A stretch of DNA of 64,000 bases from Rhinopomastus cyanomelas (taxonomy: Eukaryota; Chordata; Aves; Bucerotiformes; Rhinopomastidae), in assembly GCA_013400115.1 (NCBI GenBank), contig VXBP01008606.1, positions 372,001-436,000 of the forward strand, in the 5' to 3' direction. Of the stretch, positions 23,861 through 36,100 are shown one piece after another (positions within the stretch are counted from its first letter, which is position 1; each line of letters begins with the position of its first letter). The notes below the pieces were generated by a model. The model did no database searches and was not told where the DNA came from. It worked only from the letters and a program-made list of their open reading frames with translations. The translations under genes were made by a program, and so were the position numbers.

Positions 23861-25736
23861 GTGAGCTGGGCTGTCAGTTTAAGTGCTAACAATTGAATGC
23901 CACCCCTATCTCATCTCATCTCTGCTGAGCCTGTTTTCAACCCCTTCCCCCTCTGAAGATCTGTTTTAAAGACCTCTCAGTGAGTCCCGCCAACTTAGGA
24001 CAGCTCAACTGCTGACTTTAGCAGGTCTGGTGTCCTGTAAACTTCCCCACGGTCCAAAACCCCAAAATTCAGCTGATGACAGCAGTCACTGAGCCGTGTG
24101 TTAATCTGGGGATCCTTCTTGTGCCTTTCAATGTTCTTCCCTGACAGTGAAGGGATTAAGGAAAACATCTATGCTCCTGATCCTTTTGGCAGGTGTCCCA
24201 ATGTCCCCAGGTCCCTTTTGATTGATTTTTGTACCCCTCCTCTCAACCTCATCACTCCCTGCTTGTATGACTGTGTTGGGAGCAGCACATAAAGAGGCCA
24301 TGGCCACCTTCTGGGTGGAAACCATTGCTCTTGGGTGATGTGGGCAGAGCTTGCAGGACCAGTACTGTAAACCCTCTGCTGCAGGTGCAGGCAGAGGCAG
24401 GACCTACCTGCTTCGCTTTTATGAGGCTCCTCCTAAATTTAGACCAACAGCTTTTGGTAAATCCCACATTTAAATAGCCCATAGTCACCCCAGCAATGCT
24501 ACAGACACTCCCTTCAGCCTCCTAAGTTTGGACTGGCTGCTCCCACTAAATCCGGCGTAAATCCATGCCTAAAGCCTTTTGAGAGGATAATGCTCCCTTG
24601 GTCTGCCTTGTGAAACTCTGCATGGCTCCATGCAGGCTACCTGGGCACAGGAGTGGTGGGAGGCAGATTGTCCTACCCTTGAGCTGTCTCTTGGGGATGG
24701 TGCAGAGCTTCAAGCCTTTCCCAAGGACAGTCAGCAGCCCTGAGCCAAGTGGCAGGGCAGGACCTTGCCAGCCCCTACTGCTGCTTCTGCCTCACAGGAG
24801 CCTGTTCAAGTAGCACTTGGTTTGCTTCAAGGGTTTAGGTTTTCAAGGAAAATAGACTGCTCTTTTGTAGCTGGAAAGCAAGCTGTTTGCACTGTGACTA
24901 GTACCTCGTGCAGGATCAGACTCTTGTTGCTTTTCTTCTTGAGAGACTGAGCTTAGGCTTGTTCAGAGACGCAGGCACGGTTCCAAGAACACGGATGTCA
25001 AGCTGGGTTTTCTTCGATCCAGAAAATAAGAAGTATTGGAGTTCCAGTCTGTTGAGTGAATCGGAGAAATAGTAGAGGTCACATTTGCCCTCCTTCTTTC
25101 ATGTTCTGTGTCTACAACTTGGAGCATCTGTGTATCTCATCTCAGGCCTAGCTTCACATTTCCCTGGACAGCTGGTAGTCACCATTTAAGCCTTTTTCAT
25201 CCCTCTCTACATGAGGGTATTTGCCTTGTGACTGGGAAAGCTCGCAGCCTGCACTGGCTGTTGGATGAAGTCGGGTGGGAATTGCCTGAGGCTTCCTACA
25301 ACAAGCAGGTTTGGGGTTTTTTTTTAAAGGTGAGTTTGCAGATGACAGCAGAGTAAGAACCATGTTTGTGGCTCCTTGCAAGGCTTTCTCTGGTGCGAAC
25401 CATGCACTTTGGTTCTGAGCCTGCCGCTGGTTTTAGCTGGACATCAGTCTTCCTTTGCCACCCACCTTCTCTCCAAAGGGCCACTCCAGCACCCTCATGA
25501 GGTCTGGGATAGACACAGATTTTACTGCCTAACACCACCAGCAAGGTCAAGGTCACAGGACCTTCTCTGGTGATGCTGGGGCTTAACATCTGGGATGATC
25601 TCCTCAGTAATAGTCAGCTGAGGGCTTGTCCGAGCTCTCTGCAGTTGATGGAAAGATTTAGGTGACCGTGGTGGGTAAGGAGCCAGCCACAACTCATTTA
25701 CTCAGCCAGAGAAAAGCACCTGCTTATTCCTGCAGG
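23861..25736. other. unique sequence, possibly older CR1 5' part at its start
   Basis: The first few hundred bases (23861 to about 24560) could be the 5' continuation of the internally deleted CR1, because minus-strand frames run there (24128-24325 and 24252-24488), but I cannot match them to CR1 ORF1. The rest is unique without exons I can support. Confidence 0.35.
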
Positions 25737-25745
25737 TAAGTGCAA
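25718..25745 (+). promoter_or_regulatory. juxtaposed splice acceptor/donor (recursive-splice-like)
   Basis: A pyrimidine-rich run ends in CCTGCAG at 25735 and is followed with no exon by a perfect donor GTAAGT (25736-25741). A branch-point-like TTTACTCAG lies about 30 bases upstream. This arrangement is the signature of recursive splice sites in very long introns. It could also be a chance CAGGTAAGT. No flanking plus-strand exons are known in the window. Confidence 0.3.
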
Positions 25746-26060
25746 GTCTCATTCACCAAATAATTAACCTGGCCAAGTAAGAGAAGAACACGTTCAATAA
25801 ACTGCTGAGGTTTAATAGCAGGCGTGACATTTGAGCCTGCAATTAATAAGCGCTCGGTCTGCAGCAATTATTTGGCCTTTCAGCAGAAGCCCAGGTATTC
25901 CCCCAGTGACCATAATGTCTTGAAGAACAGTGTGGGGTTTGCAGCAGAATTCTATATAAATTAATTTTTCATGCAACAGCCCTGGAACAATGAGTGTTCT
26001 ACATGCAGATATAAATAATTAGTGCAGTTATCAGCCGGCTGGTTTCTCTTTAATTGCCTG
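25737..26060. promoter_or_regulatory. candidate conserved enhancer block
   Basis: Over 320 bases this non-repetitive, low-CpG stretch carries TAATTA (25761), AATTAATAA (25841), CAATTATT (25865), TATATAAATTAATTT (about 25953), AACAATG (SOX-like, about 25986) and ATAAATAATTAG (about 26011). The spread of intact homeodomain-like words with no CR1 insertion suggests a constrained regulatory element, to be judged by alignment. Confidence 0.33.
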
Positions 26061-26401
26061 TATCCGTGTACTTATTGACTTTGAAAAGGACGCCAAATTC
26101 TGGTGCCGATGGCACGGAGCTGACTTCCCCTCTTGCAGCGGTTGCTGCCGCTGAGGACAGAACTACAGAAGGAAAAGGCTCCCCTCTTGTGGCTGTCACG
26201 GAAAACGGCCTCTCCCACACGATTCGCTTTTTCCCTTGCGGAGAAAAAGAAGCTGTGGAATCCCGGTCCCCCCAGTCACCCCAGTCACCTTGTGCCTACG
26301 CGCCAGCGTGGAGTTCTGCTGCTCCGGCCGTGCGGGGTCTCCCCAAGAGCTGCCTTGACGCAAAGAGAAGCGTTTGGGATGAGCTGATTGAAGTGATTTA
26401 A
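26061..26401 (+). other. CpG-richer stretch with a 115-codon open frame
   Basis: The open frame 26054-26401 (plus) runs through sequence with many CpGs, unusual against its AT-rich neighbours. The predicted protein is rich in A, S, P and E and shows no motif I recognise. A CCCCAGTCA word is repeated in tandem near 26270. It could be a small CpG island fragment, a lineage-specific exon, or chance. Confidence 0.2.
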
Positions 26402-27291
26402 ATTAGAATGAAAAATCCTGATTTGTATCAACAGTCAGAGACTTTGTCTTTAAAGAACGGATTTTAAAGTCTTTGGCCTTTTAAAATACTTCCTTAGAAG
26501 TGCTGGTTTGCAGCTGTTGGTTTTATTCTGCTCATCCGGTCTGCTCTTGGAGAGAAGACATTGGAGGTAAACATTTGAACGCCAACTCCAGAGGCATTGA
26601 TCTGGATTAGCTGGGTTTATATTTTTTTTAAAAATGCTGAACAGTCATCATGAAAATCATGAATTCTGATTTCATTTCCAGTTGGCATGAGTCTGCTTTT
26701 GAATAAAACCTGGAATTTAAGTCTCATGGCGGCATCAGCAGCTTAAAATCAGCCTTGAAAAGCAGCTTAAAACCAGCTTTAAAGATCAGGCAGCCTTTAA
26801 ATACTTGAGATGCATGGGAAAGAAAAGCAGTGAGGGTAGCCAAGTGTGTTTGACGGCGAAAATGAAGGCGTTTATGAACGAAGGGAAGTTTCTCGCAAGG
26901 TCCGTAAACCAAAGCCCTTGTTTCTTGTCAGTGCGTCTGCCAACAGTTTGGAGCTACCAGGACTCAGCCTCTAACACCTCGTTTGTGTGTATAAGTTGGA
27001 AGGAGAAAACAAACTTGCTTGCTTGTTCAAGCCCTGGCTGGCTTCTCAGTGTTGAACGACCTCCTCACTGCGCACTGAAGCTCCAGCACTCTGGGTTCTC
27101 TTTGCTCTGTGTTCCTGCAGAAGAAACAATTACTGCCCAAAGTAGACCTCACTGACTCATTGAACTGTCCAGCTTCTTGGCGAATGAAGTCCTTCAGCCC
27201 ACTGTCTTCACAATATGAGCAGCAACGACGTCCTCTTTGGAAAGTACGTACATAATTTACACACAAATTTCAATAGCTGGTATTAAACCTA
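26402..27291. other. unique non-coding sequence
   Basis: Apart from the 24-base repeats at 26737-26784 I see no repeat or exon. Confidence 0.45.
26737..26784. repeat. two imperfect 24-base tandem repeats
   Basis: Units at 26737-26760 and 26761-26784 both begin AGCAGCTTAAAA and agree at about 20 of 24 positions. A degenerate third unit follows to about 26802. On the minus strand they encode a repeated KAGFKLLF/KADFKLL-like pattern, probably incidental. Confidence 0.75.
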
Positions 27292-27388
27292 TCACAGAGT
27301 CACAGAACATCAGGGATTGGAAGGGACCTTGAAAGGTCATCTAGGCCAATCCCCCGACACAGCAGGATCAGCTAGACCAAGTTACCCA
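27292..27388 (-). mobile_element. short CR1 3' end
   Basis: About 97 bases, from CACAGAGTCACAGAACATC through the GGGATTGGAAGGGACC core to GCTAGACCAAGTTACCC. It is 3' UTR plus the last ORF2 codons, with no terminal repeats beyond one unit. Confidence 0.9.
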
Positions 27389-27859
27389 GTTTTACTTTTA
27401 AAATGAGTTTTTTGGTAAAAGAAAAGCACACACATGAAATATTCTGCCTTTTCTTTTTAAACTTCAAATCTCCGTGTCTTTTCTTGTAGAGACACTTAGA
27501 TTCCGGGAAATAATTTGATCCTGGGATTTGAACTGGACCTACATGAAAATAATTAGTCTTAGACTCAAGGTTGTGGTCTTGGACAACTCTCAAAGGGAAA
27601 TATAGTGAAATGTAGCTCAGGAAGAAGGCAGCCTGAAATTAGACCTGTTGTGAGTACAAATAGAACAGAACAGATTTAGAAATTAGTTTTAACCCTGGTG
27701 CTATTTTCATACTATAAAGAAGCTAAAATGGGAAGCCTTTTATGTAATGAAAATACAAAGATAAATAATTCCTTTTTGATTTCTGAAGTCTGTTTTTTTC
27801 TGTTGAAGAAGATTTTATGTTCTGGGTTTCAGATGTGCCACATCGCTATTATTATTAGC

Positions 27860-27883
27860 TATTATTATTTTTTAATAATAATA
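27860..27883. repeat. AT-only inverted repeat (10-base arms)
   Basis: TATTATTATT at 27860-27869 and AATAATAATA at 27874-27883 are perfectly complementary around a TTTT loop. The flank is also ATT-triplet rich, so simple-repeat origin is the likely explanation. Confidence 0.8.
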
Positions 27884-29099
27884 AATTATCTTTAAAATTA
27901 GATGCATTTGGGCCAAACATGCAGCAGGACAGTTCACTTTTAATTATTGGTCTGTGGCACTAAAACCTGTCGTTTTTCCTATGTTGAGTAGATTTATTCA
28001 AAACACCTTGAAAACAGGATGGAAATGGAGCTGATCCATGAGTTAGTCGTCACATCACTCTCGCGGGTATCAGTTCTCGTAACTAGTGGGAATAGGTACT
28101 GCTCTGATTTTGCATGGTGTCATCGACGTTGTTTTGACTTCCATTTGTGTCTTTGTGGAGCTTTGCAAAGGCAGTGGCAGTGGGGGCTGAGCGTTTGTGT
28201 TCGTTTACAAAACAGGAAAAAACCTGGACTTCAGGAGCTGGAAGTAGCCTCGGATCTATGGGCTTAGCCCACATGCATCAGGCACGTCCTCAGCTGCACT
28301 GAGGGCTTCTCAGCAGATGCAGTGATAAGCACAGAGCAGCCAACTATTTCTTCTTCCCTCTGATAAACAAACTCCAGAGAAGGCAGCTTCACCCTGCTGC
28401 CTTGGATTCTCAGCCTGATCTGAGCAAACACTCCACAAGGAGTGGAGGGCACTTGAGGGCTCCGTGTGGCTACAGCTCAGCACAGACTGCTGTGGCGTTC
28501 CTGTGCTGATCCCCTGCCATCCCGACTAAGAGCTTTTCAGAACCTTTGCAGATAATTTTTTTTGTAAGAATCAATGTAGACTTCTCTAATCATCACTGAA
28601 AATAGAAACCAGTCCTCACCATGAGAGGTTAAAATGAGGGCCCTGCTCTTTCTCTGGGCAGGCAAGAGTTGATACACAGACCATCCTTGCAGGGCAGTTC
28701 CCTCCACAGAAGGATGCTCAGCATCTGCTTCAAAACCTTTTTGGAGTAAGTTTAGAAGTTTGATCTGCACCATATCCATAAGTTACTGGGTTCTGAAGAA
28801 ACTTCCAGCACGTTGATACGCAAAGATGAGGGAGCTGATGGCTGCAGGAGGTGATGGCAGCTTCATGATAATGTTTGTCTCTTTCTAGAGTTGGATGAAC
28901 GGACACTGAGGTGCTGTGAGTTCAATGGAACTGCTGCCTGGGAAGCCCAGGTCTGACACAGTTTGTTGAGTTCTGCTTTGTGTTTGCCTCTCGACGCTTT
29001 GCAGAGCAAGAGCTACGCGTGTCAGCTATCTCCTTATTGTGCATCAGATCACCAAGGCTCCTCTGGGTGAAATGAGCTTCAGAAATGGATGCTGCTTTT

Positions 29100-29215
29100 C
29101 TGCACTACATTTAAGCAATAATAATTTATGACTCTAATTAGGCTCTGGTTTGCAAGATTGATGAATATTCACATTCTAAATAGCTGAGAAATATTAAAAA
29201 TGTATGACAGCTTTA
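29100..29215. promoter_or_regulatory. AT-rich block with TAAT-type words
   Basis: AATAATAATTTATGAC near 29118, CTAATTAGG near 29135 and GATGAATATTCAC near 29159 lie close together in unique sequence. It could be an enhancer core or plain AT-rich DNA. Confidence 0.2.
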
Positions 29216-32200
29216 TTTGTTCCAGCTCTGAGGATTATGAGTGAGCACTTTCCTGAATGTGCTGAGCTTTCTCAGCAGCATTCAAGTGCTGAACTAGGAA
29301 AGACGATGCTCAGACCTGTGTGCGGTCCCTGGCAAGTGCAGCCCACGTGCCCTTTCCAAAACCTGCAGCGACGACATTGCAGCACTGTGGGATTTAGAGT
29401 GTCTGTGACACATTGCTTCATTGCCATACCTACTATCCCAAGTAATTTTCTACTATGGGCATTTTAAGGAGTCAGCTTTCTTAAAAGGCAAGAGTAATGT
29501 TTTCCTAACATCCTCTGTCTACATCTTACCTTTTTTTGTGTGAGCTGTAAGGTTTTGGTAACCTTTCTTTGCATTTCAGCTTTCATTCTGTATCTTCTGC
29601 TCTGGATTCCTCTGCAGTAATGAAGGCAGACAATCATCACTTTTGCTGCCCTTAATAAGCTGCTTAATTTACAAATTTTAAGTTGCCTACAGAGCTTCTT
29701 ATTGCAGGGAATGTATCTCACTTATTTTTTTAATCTTCTAATTACTTTCTATATTTTGCTTTGCTGGCACGAGGGCACAGTATTTGCTTTGCTTGTTTTG
29801 CAGCCATCTCTGCATAGGACCAAAGCGTGATTTCGCCATCTAAATGACCAGTGAAGACTAAATTAAAACCATCAGCTGAACACTGGTCTGTTGCAGAGCC
29901 CATCAGCATACGAGACTTTAATTTGAAATGCATGCTTGTGTTGGGGGAATGAGGCATTGGTGGTTTTCTTTGTGTGTGCTTTTTTTGTTGATATCAATGT
30001 GTCAGGCTCAAGGAACTGAGAAACAGAGATAGAAGCTCCTTCTGCAGTCTATTGTTGTCTGTTCCTTGCGGTATCTCTCCTGCTGAGTTACAGCGTAGCG
30101 CGTCTGTGGTCAGCAAAAACGTGAAAGTCTCTATGTCATGGTGCAGGTTGGATTTGTTTTCCAGAAATTACTTCTGCAACTGCAAAAGGAGAACAAATAT
30201 TTTGGCCTTGCAGCTCATCAGCTGCACAGAAGCAGCACCTCAGAAACTCTGAGCCTGCTATTTTTGAGTGCAAACCTAGAGATAACCTAGAACATTTATA
30301 AATTTCAAATACCTTGGGATGAAAAACTGTCAGCCATGGAAATGACCTATTTGCAGCTTGAAAAGAGAAAAAATTCCCCAAGATTCCTTTTGCCTGCCCT
30401 GTGGTTTTCTGTGTCTGTTGCACAAAGGGCTGGGGTTCTGGACAAACTTAAGCAAGTTTTTTATTTGACTAGCTTTGTCCATTGTATGAACCACTTTGCT
30501 CAGCAGAGCAATTTCCTTGCGCTATGGCAGCTTGACTTCAACACTCTGGTAGAGATGCAGCAGTGTTCCCATTCGAAACTGCCTTTCCAGTGTGACACAA
30601 CTGGTAGCAAGCCCTTTACGTGACAAAGCTTGTTTTATGGGAGCTCAAACTGGAGCAAGATGCCTCCTCCAGAAGAGTTGAGCAACCTCTCATGAAAAAC
30701 ATGCTATGTTGGGCGAAGCATTTTGACACCAAGTCCAAAGCTGACCAGGTCCCATCTGGCTGGTTGACACTGCCTGGTTAGTGTCTTAGAAAGGACAGCC
30801 TCTGGCTTGATTGATTTTTCACCTAACTGGACCAGACAGACAAAACACAAGTGTGAGGATGGGCCATTATCCCAGTTCCACGCACTGGGAAATGGAAGAC
30901 AGTTGCTCTTTGAAAATCACACAATAGACGTGTGGGTGCCAGATTGTGGAGATGCCAGAGAGGCGATTTAGACCCAGATGTCCTGAATGCCACCTCAGCA
31001 CAGTGCGTTTGCCGTTACCCATCCTCTCGAAAGTCCATAAAGGCTTTCTGGTTTGATTCAGTACTCAGAGCACTTTGGCTGCCATGAGGTGATGCTTCAG
31101 AAAACCCTTCAAGTCACTGACATAAAAAATCTGGTTTTACTACTCCATTCATCTCCTTGAGGAATGAATGAGTTTAGCCTTCTACAAGGCAAGACCATGA
31201 CAAACAGAGCAACTTTTCCAAGGTGGGTATTACTGCACGTGTCTGAGGGGACTTGCCACTAGCCCCTAACAAGCCTGTCCTGGAAGATCAAATTCTGATT
31301 GCACTCTGTGCTGCAGCGATGTTCAGGTATCCTTCGTTCATACTTCTTTCCTCTATTTTCCTCTGTTTTTCACCCTTTTTAAGCTGGTGAATGATTAAAA
31401 TTCTAGTGTACCCAGACTGGTAAAAATACTTCCTTATGCCGGAGCATCTCTGGGGCATACAATGGGATTGCTTTATAGTAAAGGAATAGAATTTACGAGG
31501 AAGCCACTACCTTCAAAAATATAGAGAGTGGGGGGGAATCTGTAATTCTACAGACTGTAAGTTTGGGAGTATAAATGACAATGGAAGTTTATGGAGCCTT
31601 TTGGACTAAACCAGATGCCAGCTCCATTAAACCAAATGAAGCATTCCTAATCTGACATGTTGACAAGGACACCCCTGCCTATTCCAAAAGGGAGTTTCAA
31701 ATGAATCCAGATTTATCTTATGTTCCCAACAGGGGCTGGGTTGGCTCCAGGGGAAGTTATCCAGGCCAAAAATAAACAACATACACATGAAGTGGTTTGT
31801 GCCACCAGGAAACCTTCCAGGGGATATGCAGAGAGGAGAAGGAAAGCCAGCAGAATCACAGCTTAAGATGTCTTTCCTCTCTCCTCATTATGTCCTATCT
31901 CTGTTTCTTCAGAGAATGTAAATCAAAGTTTCTTCCTCACGAGACCCCTTGCCCTTCTATTCACTTTCCTCATCCTGGCTTCCTCAAGGAAAGGGCTCTC
32001 CATGTGCTGCTTCTCCCCAACACTCAACTCTCTGTCCCGTGGCTGTAAGGAAGTGACTACAGACCCTCGGTGCTGAAGTGCTGATCCTGCAGCTGCTAAC
32101 GTTCATACGCGGTCATTGACTTGTGCGAGAGCCGGCTGGAGCCGAACAGCCACGCTTCTCCCAGCAGTGTGCAGACACAATGTGAATTATGTCATATTCC

Positions 32201-32974
32201 AAAAGCAAATCTACCCATTTCCAACTGCTTTCGCTGCGACAGACACGTAGCCACAGCAACCATAAATATTGGGACAAGTACCTTTTGCATGTACTCCTGT
32301 CAAACTGGGACCAACCTTTTAATTTGCTTAGAGACCCCGGGAGAGCTGTCCTGGTGGCATATGTTGCTCGCTGTGCCAGACCAGAGTCTGGTGTGGGCTT
32401 TGTAGTTCGCTGGAGCAGAGTCACTAAATTACAGGCTGCTATGAGATACATATCCCCACAAGACACAGAACAGCTCCTTAATACAACAGCCTTCGAAGAG
32501 GCACGAGGCACAGCTGCAGAGAACAAAGCTTCCCAGTGTTAGATATAAGATTAGAAGTTCTACCTCATGAAACGTTACGGACTCCACTTTCAAAGGAAGT
32601 CCAAGTTTGTGTCCACAACAGTAGTACATTCAGAACGTTTTCATGCAGAAAAGGTCTGTCTAGCTGTGTGCAGACAGGCATCCGTGCACACAAAAGGGAG
32701 CAGTGTGTCTACTTTGCAAAGGCAGCTCTGGGCTTTCAGAAGCACACGCTGTACGCACGTGGGATGGAGACAGTTATAAGATGTTTGGCAGAGAGGGCCA
32801 GGGTAAAAATATGAGTCTCAGAAGGTTGTTTTATAGCCTGGACTGTAGATTTTGCAGCAGCCTTAGCATTCTGTTAGCTCTATTTTGGAAATCAGGAACC
32901 TGTTTCAGGGATGTTCATTGCCTTACGTCTAGCGTTAACATCTACATGTTATGTGCAACTCTCTTGCCATCAAA

Positions 32975-33160
32975 ATGTCACCCTCACTGGGAAGAAGTTC
33001 CTTCTCATATTGATGTGGAACCTCCTGTGTTCCATCTCACACCCATTGCCCCTTGTCCTATCATTAGATGACACCGAGAAGAGCCTGGATCCATCCTCCT
33101 GACACCCAGCCTTCATATATTTATAGCCATTAATGAGGTCTCCCCTTCAGTCTCCTTTTT
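32975..33160 (-). mobile_element. CR1 internal fragment lacking its 3' end
   Basis: Only the ORF2 segment from about RRLKGRPHNGYKY to RRNFFPVRVT is left on the minus strand. The last codons and the entire 3' UTR are missing. As LINE insertion starts at the 3' end, loss of the tail implies a later deletion or rearrangement. Confidence 0.88.
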
Positions 33161-36100
33161 ATGAGTAAAACCACACAAACCCACAGCTGTTTGGTCTTGT
33201 CCTTGTGTTCTGACAGTCAACAAGCATGGCAGAGATGTGTGCTGATGATATTACATTGGCTACATGTACTGAAGGTTGGTACCTGGAATGTAACAGGCAG
33301 CTGAGCTTTGGGGGGTCCACACAGATGAAAAGTGTGAGGCTGGCCAGATCAAGACTTCAGTTTAAGAAGTGCAAAATATTAGTGGGGTAGCTCCAGCAGT
33401 TCTATGCAGTGACTGTAAGATGGCTTTTGACTTGCTCTCAATCTTGGCAAGAAGCTCACACTTTGAGGCTTTGGCTCTCCTTCCAAAGAGGAAAATTTAG
33501 GCCAATATGGACAATTGAATCAGTTCGTAGGAACTGATAAACTTATGTGCAAATTCCATTAAATGATACTGGAGAGGTTTGGTTTTAAAATTATGGAGAA
33601 GTAGGTTGTGCATGTGGGACTTGGACTGGGTGTCATGGAAGGGAGAGAGGAGCCGGTGTGCCTGTTCACTGCTCCTACGCACATTGTCCTCAGCCCAGGG
33701 CTTACGAACCACCGCAAGCTTTGGCTAGGAGTACCGTTATCCTCTCCCCGGGGAGGCAGAGGAGGGGTGATGAGTCAGAGGGGTGTCTGAATCATCGGGG
33801 TTTCCCCTGGGTGAGGCAGGACTTGGGCACATCGCCCTGACACATGGCTGGGCGGGAGGATGGATGAGGAAGAAAATTCTAGTACCGTGGACCTGGAGCC
33901 CCAGGAGCAACCTCCCTCCTGAAGGACCTGACACCGATGGAGCGGCCGCAGGTGAGAAATGGTATTGGGGTGGCACTTGGCATTTGTCAAAGCCATTCCC
34001 CAAGACCTCTTTTCATGTATTTGCTTTCAGGGTCTGTTTTCAGTTCACCAGGGCTACAAACGACAGCAGCTTCCCTGCAAAGTCGGCAGTAATGTGAAAA
34101 CAGGGATGAGCTGTTGCACACTGCGCTGGCCTCCTGGCATTTTCAGCTGTTTTTCACCCACCCTTGAAAATTATCCCTGGCCCAAAGTGGAACTGTGAGC
34201 TGTACCACATGCTCTAAATGAAGTGCTAATTAAATACTTCTACTTAATGTAGGCAGCATTTCTTTAAAAAGACTGTAATGTGTTGCAGATGTCCTGAATT
34301 CCCTTAGAGAACGAGGAAGGGAGCAACGTCCATGCTGCATCCCTGTCCTGGAGGTAAGGGTGGACATGGATGGTTATGGCTGGTAAAGCTGAACACTGAA
34401 ACAGCACCAGTCTGACCCGAATGCCCACGTGTTTTATCATGGTAATCATGGTATCAGGGTGACTGCAAGATGCTTCCACCTGAATCCACACTTTGACACG
34501 TGGAAGAGCCTTAGAGGTTGACAGATACTCCGAGTCCAGAAGAAAACAGGTAAGAACTTCTGATTTGTAGAAAAGGACATAAATCTCTCTGGGTGGAGGC
34601 CCTGGGCACGCTAGAGAAGCTGGCAAGTGGTTTCTGGTTCAGGCTGGCCTAGTGCAGCAGACTGCTCCACAGCAAAGGAACTGAATTCTTTGGGTTTAGC
34701 ACATGCAGTAAAGCCCTTTCTGGCAACAGGAGAAATGCTGATAAAAACAGGTCCAGAGCAGCTGGAAGGCTCTGCTAAAGCAATTGCTGTGGAAATCATG
34801 GCTGATGTTTAGGTTTAAGGGTCAGCAGCCATCAAGCTCAGAAGAGCCAGATCACCCAGCTTTTGGGATGGGCTTAGCCATTAATGGGCCATATGTTCAA
34901 GACCATTTCCAAGTGCAGACTTGCCCACAAGCAGTTGCTTTCATGCAAGTTCTGGTGCAGGCTCCAGTCCAGCTCTGTCTCAAGGGAAGGGTTTGAGCAA
35001 AATGGGTGTCTTTGTGCAGAGCCAGGCTCTGATCGGTGCAGCCTGGTGGATGAGACAAAAGCAGGGCTGTGCATGCAGCACGGATCCCAGACTTGTGCTG
35101 GAACACTTTGTACGTACACCAGGCCCAAACTACCACTGGCCAACAGCTAGCCAAATGGACAGAAAGTTGTATGTTGCAGAGCTTGTCCCCATGTGCCTGT
35201 GCTCATCACACACATGGCTCTGCCTGCAGAGAGAGTCCTCTTAGGTTGTCTTCTAAGAGGAGATTATACTCATCATCCAGCTTGTCCTTTCTATGATAGT
35301 TTAAACCCTTGGATACAAGAGGGCTACCTGTGAAGCACCAGCACTCAGTCCTCAGGCTGCAGGGATGGGTCAGAGAGGGGCACAAAAGAGGAGCTTTGGG
35401 ATTATTTCAGCTGCCATGGTCTGCACTTACAAACACAGCAAATAGGATGGAAAGATCACATTTAAAAATCCCATTGTCACTCAGCAATTCCAAGGAGGGG
35501 AAAGATCTCTGATCTTTCAATGCCAGGACTGGGGAAAGAGCCTGATTAGGCAGAGATTCCAGTTGGGAGAGGAAGGAGAATGATCCAGGACTCCTGGCTT
35601 TAATTATGTCGTGCTAACGAGCCTTGTTAGCAGCTTGCCTACTGAAGCAGCAGTTTGCCTTAAAAAAGATGCTACTAGCCTAACTCAGGGAAATCCAATA
35701 GCTGAGGTGTGTTGGTGCAGGTGAATATTGATGCAGCACCTCCAGCCCCACAGGTAGATGCTGCAGCAGCACTGGTATTTTGTGATGTCAGTGGTGATGA
35801 ATTGAATCCAACATTAACCCCGGATATGTGTAAACTTGTAAGTGCAGACTGGAGAAGGGGGTCATCACTGAAGAGTTAACAGGTGGAAAACATCCCTCCC
35901 GTTCTCTCTGTTTGCTTTCTGACACATTGTGCTCTGACCTGCAGCCAGCGTGACCCATCTCTGCCCTGATCCATCAGGGCCTCCTTCCTCACTGCACTTG
36001 CAGAGCTTTTCTCCCTGGGACCATGTCCTGCAGGTCTCCCTGGCAGAAACTCCCCCTGCCCCCACGGATATTCATGGATCCCTAACTGCAAACTGAACTT

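Larger units (their letters stand above)
27389..32974. other. 5.6 kb unique non-coding sequence
   Basis: One of the two longest CR1-free stretches. It holds an AT hairpin (27860-27883) and an AT-rich TAAT-bearing block at 29100-29215. Frames of 60-137 codons on both strands (longest 32113-32526, minus) carry no motif. No exon is supported. Confidence 0.5.

Noticed and set aside
23861..24560. Possible CR1 ORF1 or 5' region upstream of the endonuclease remnant
   Set aside because: Minus-strand frames exist but I could not match them to CR1 ORF1, so I did not extend the element.
32113..32526. 137-codon minus-strand frame with overlapping plus-strand frames
   Set aside because: Both strands are open over the same bases and neither resembles a known protein.
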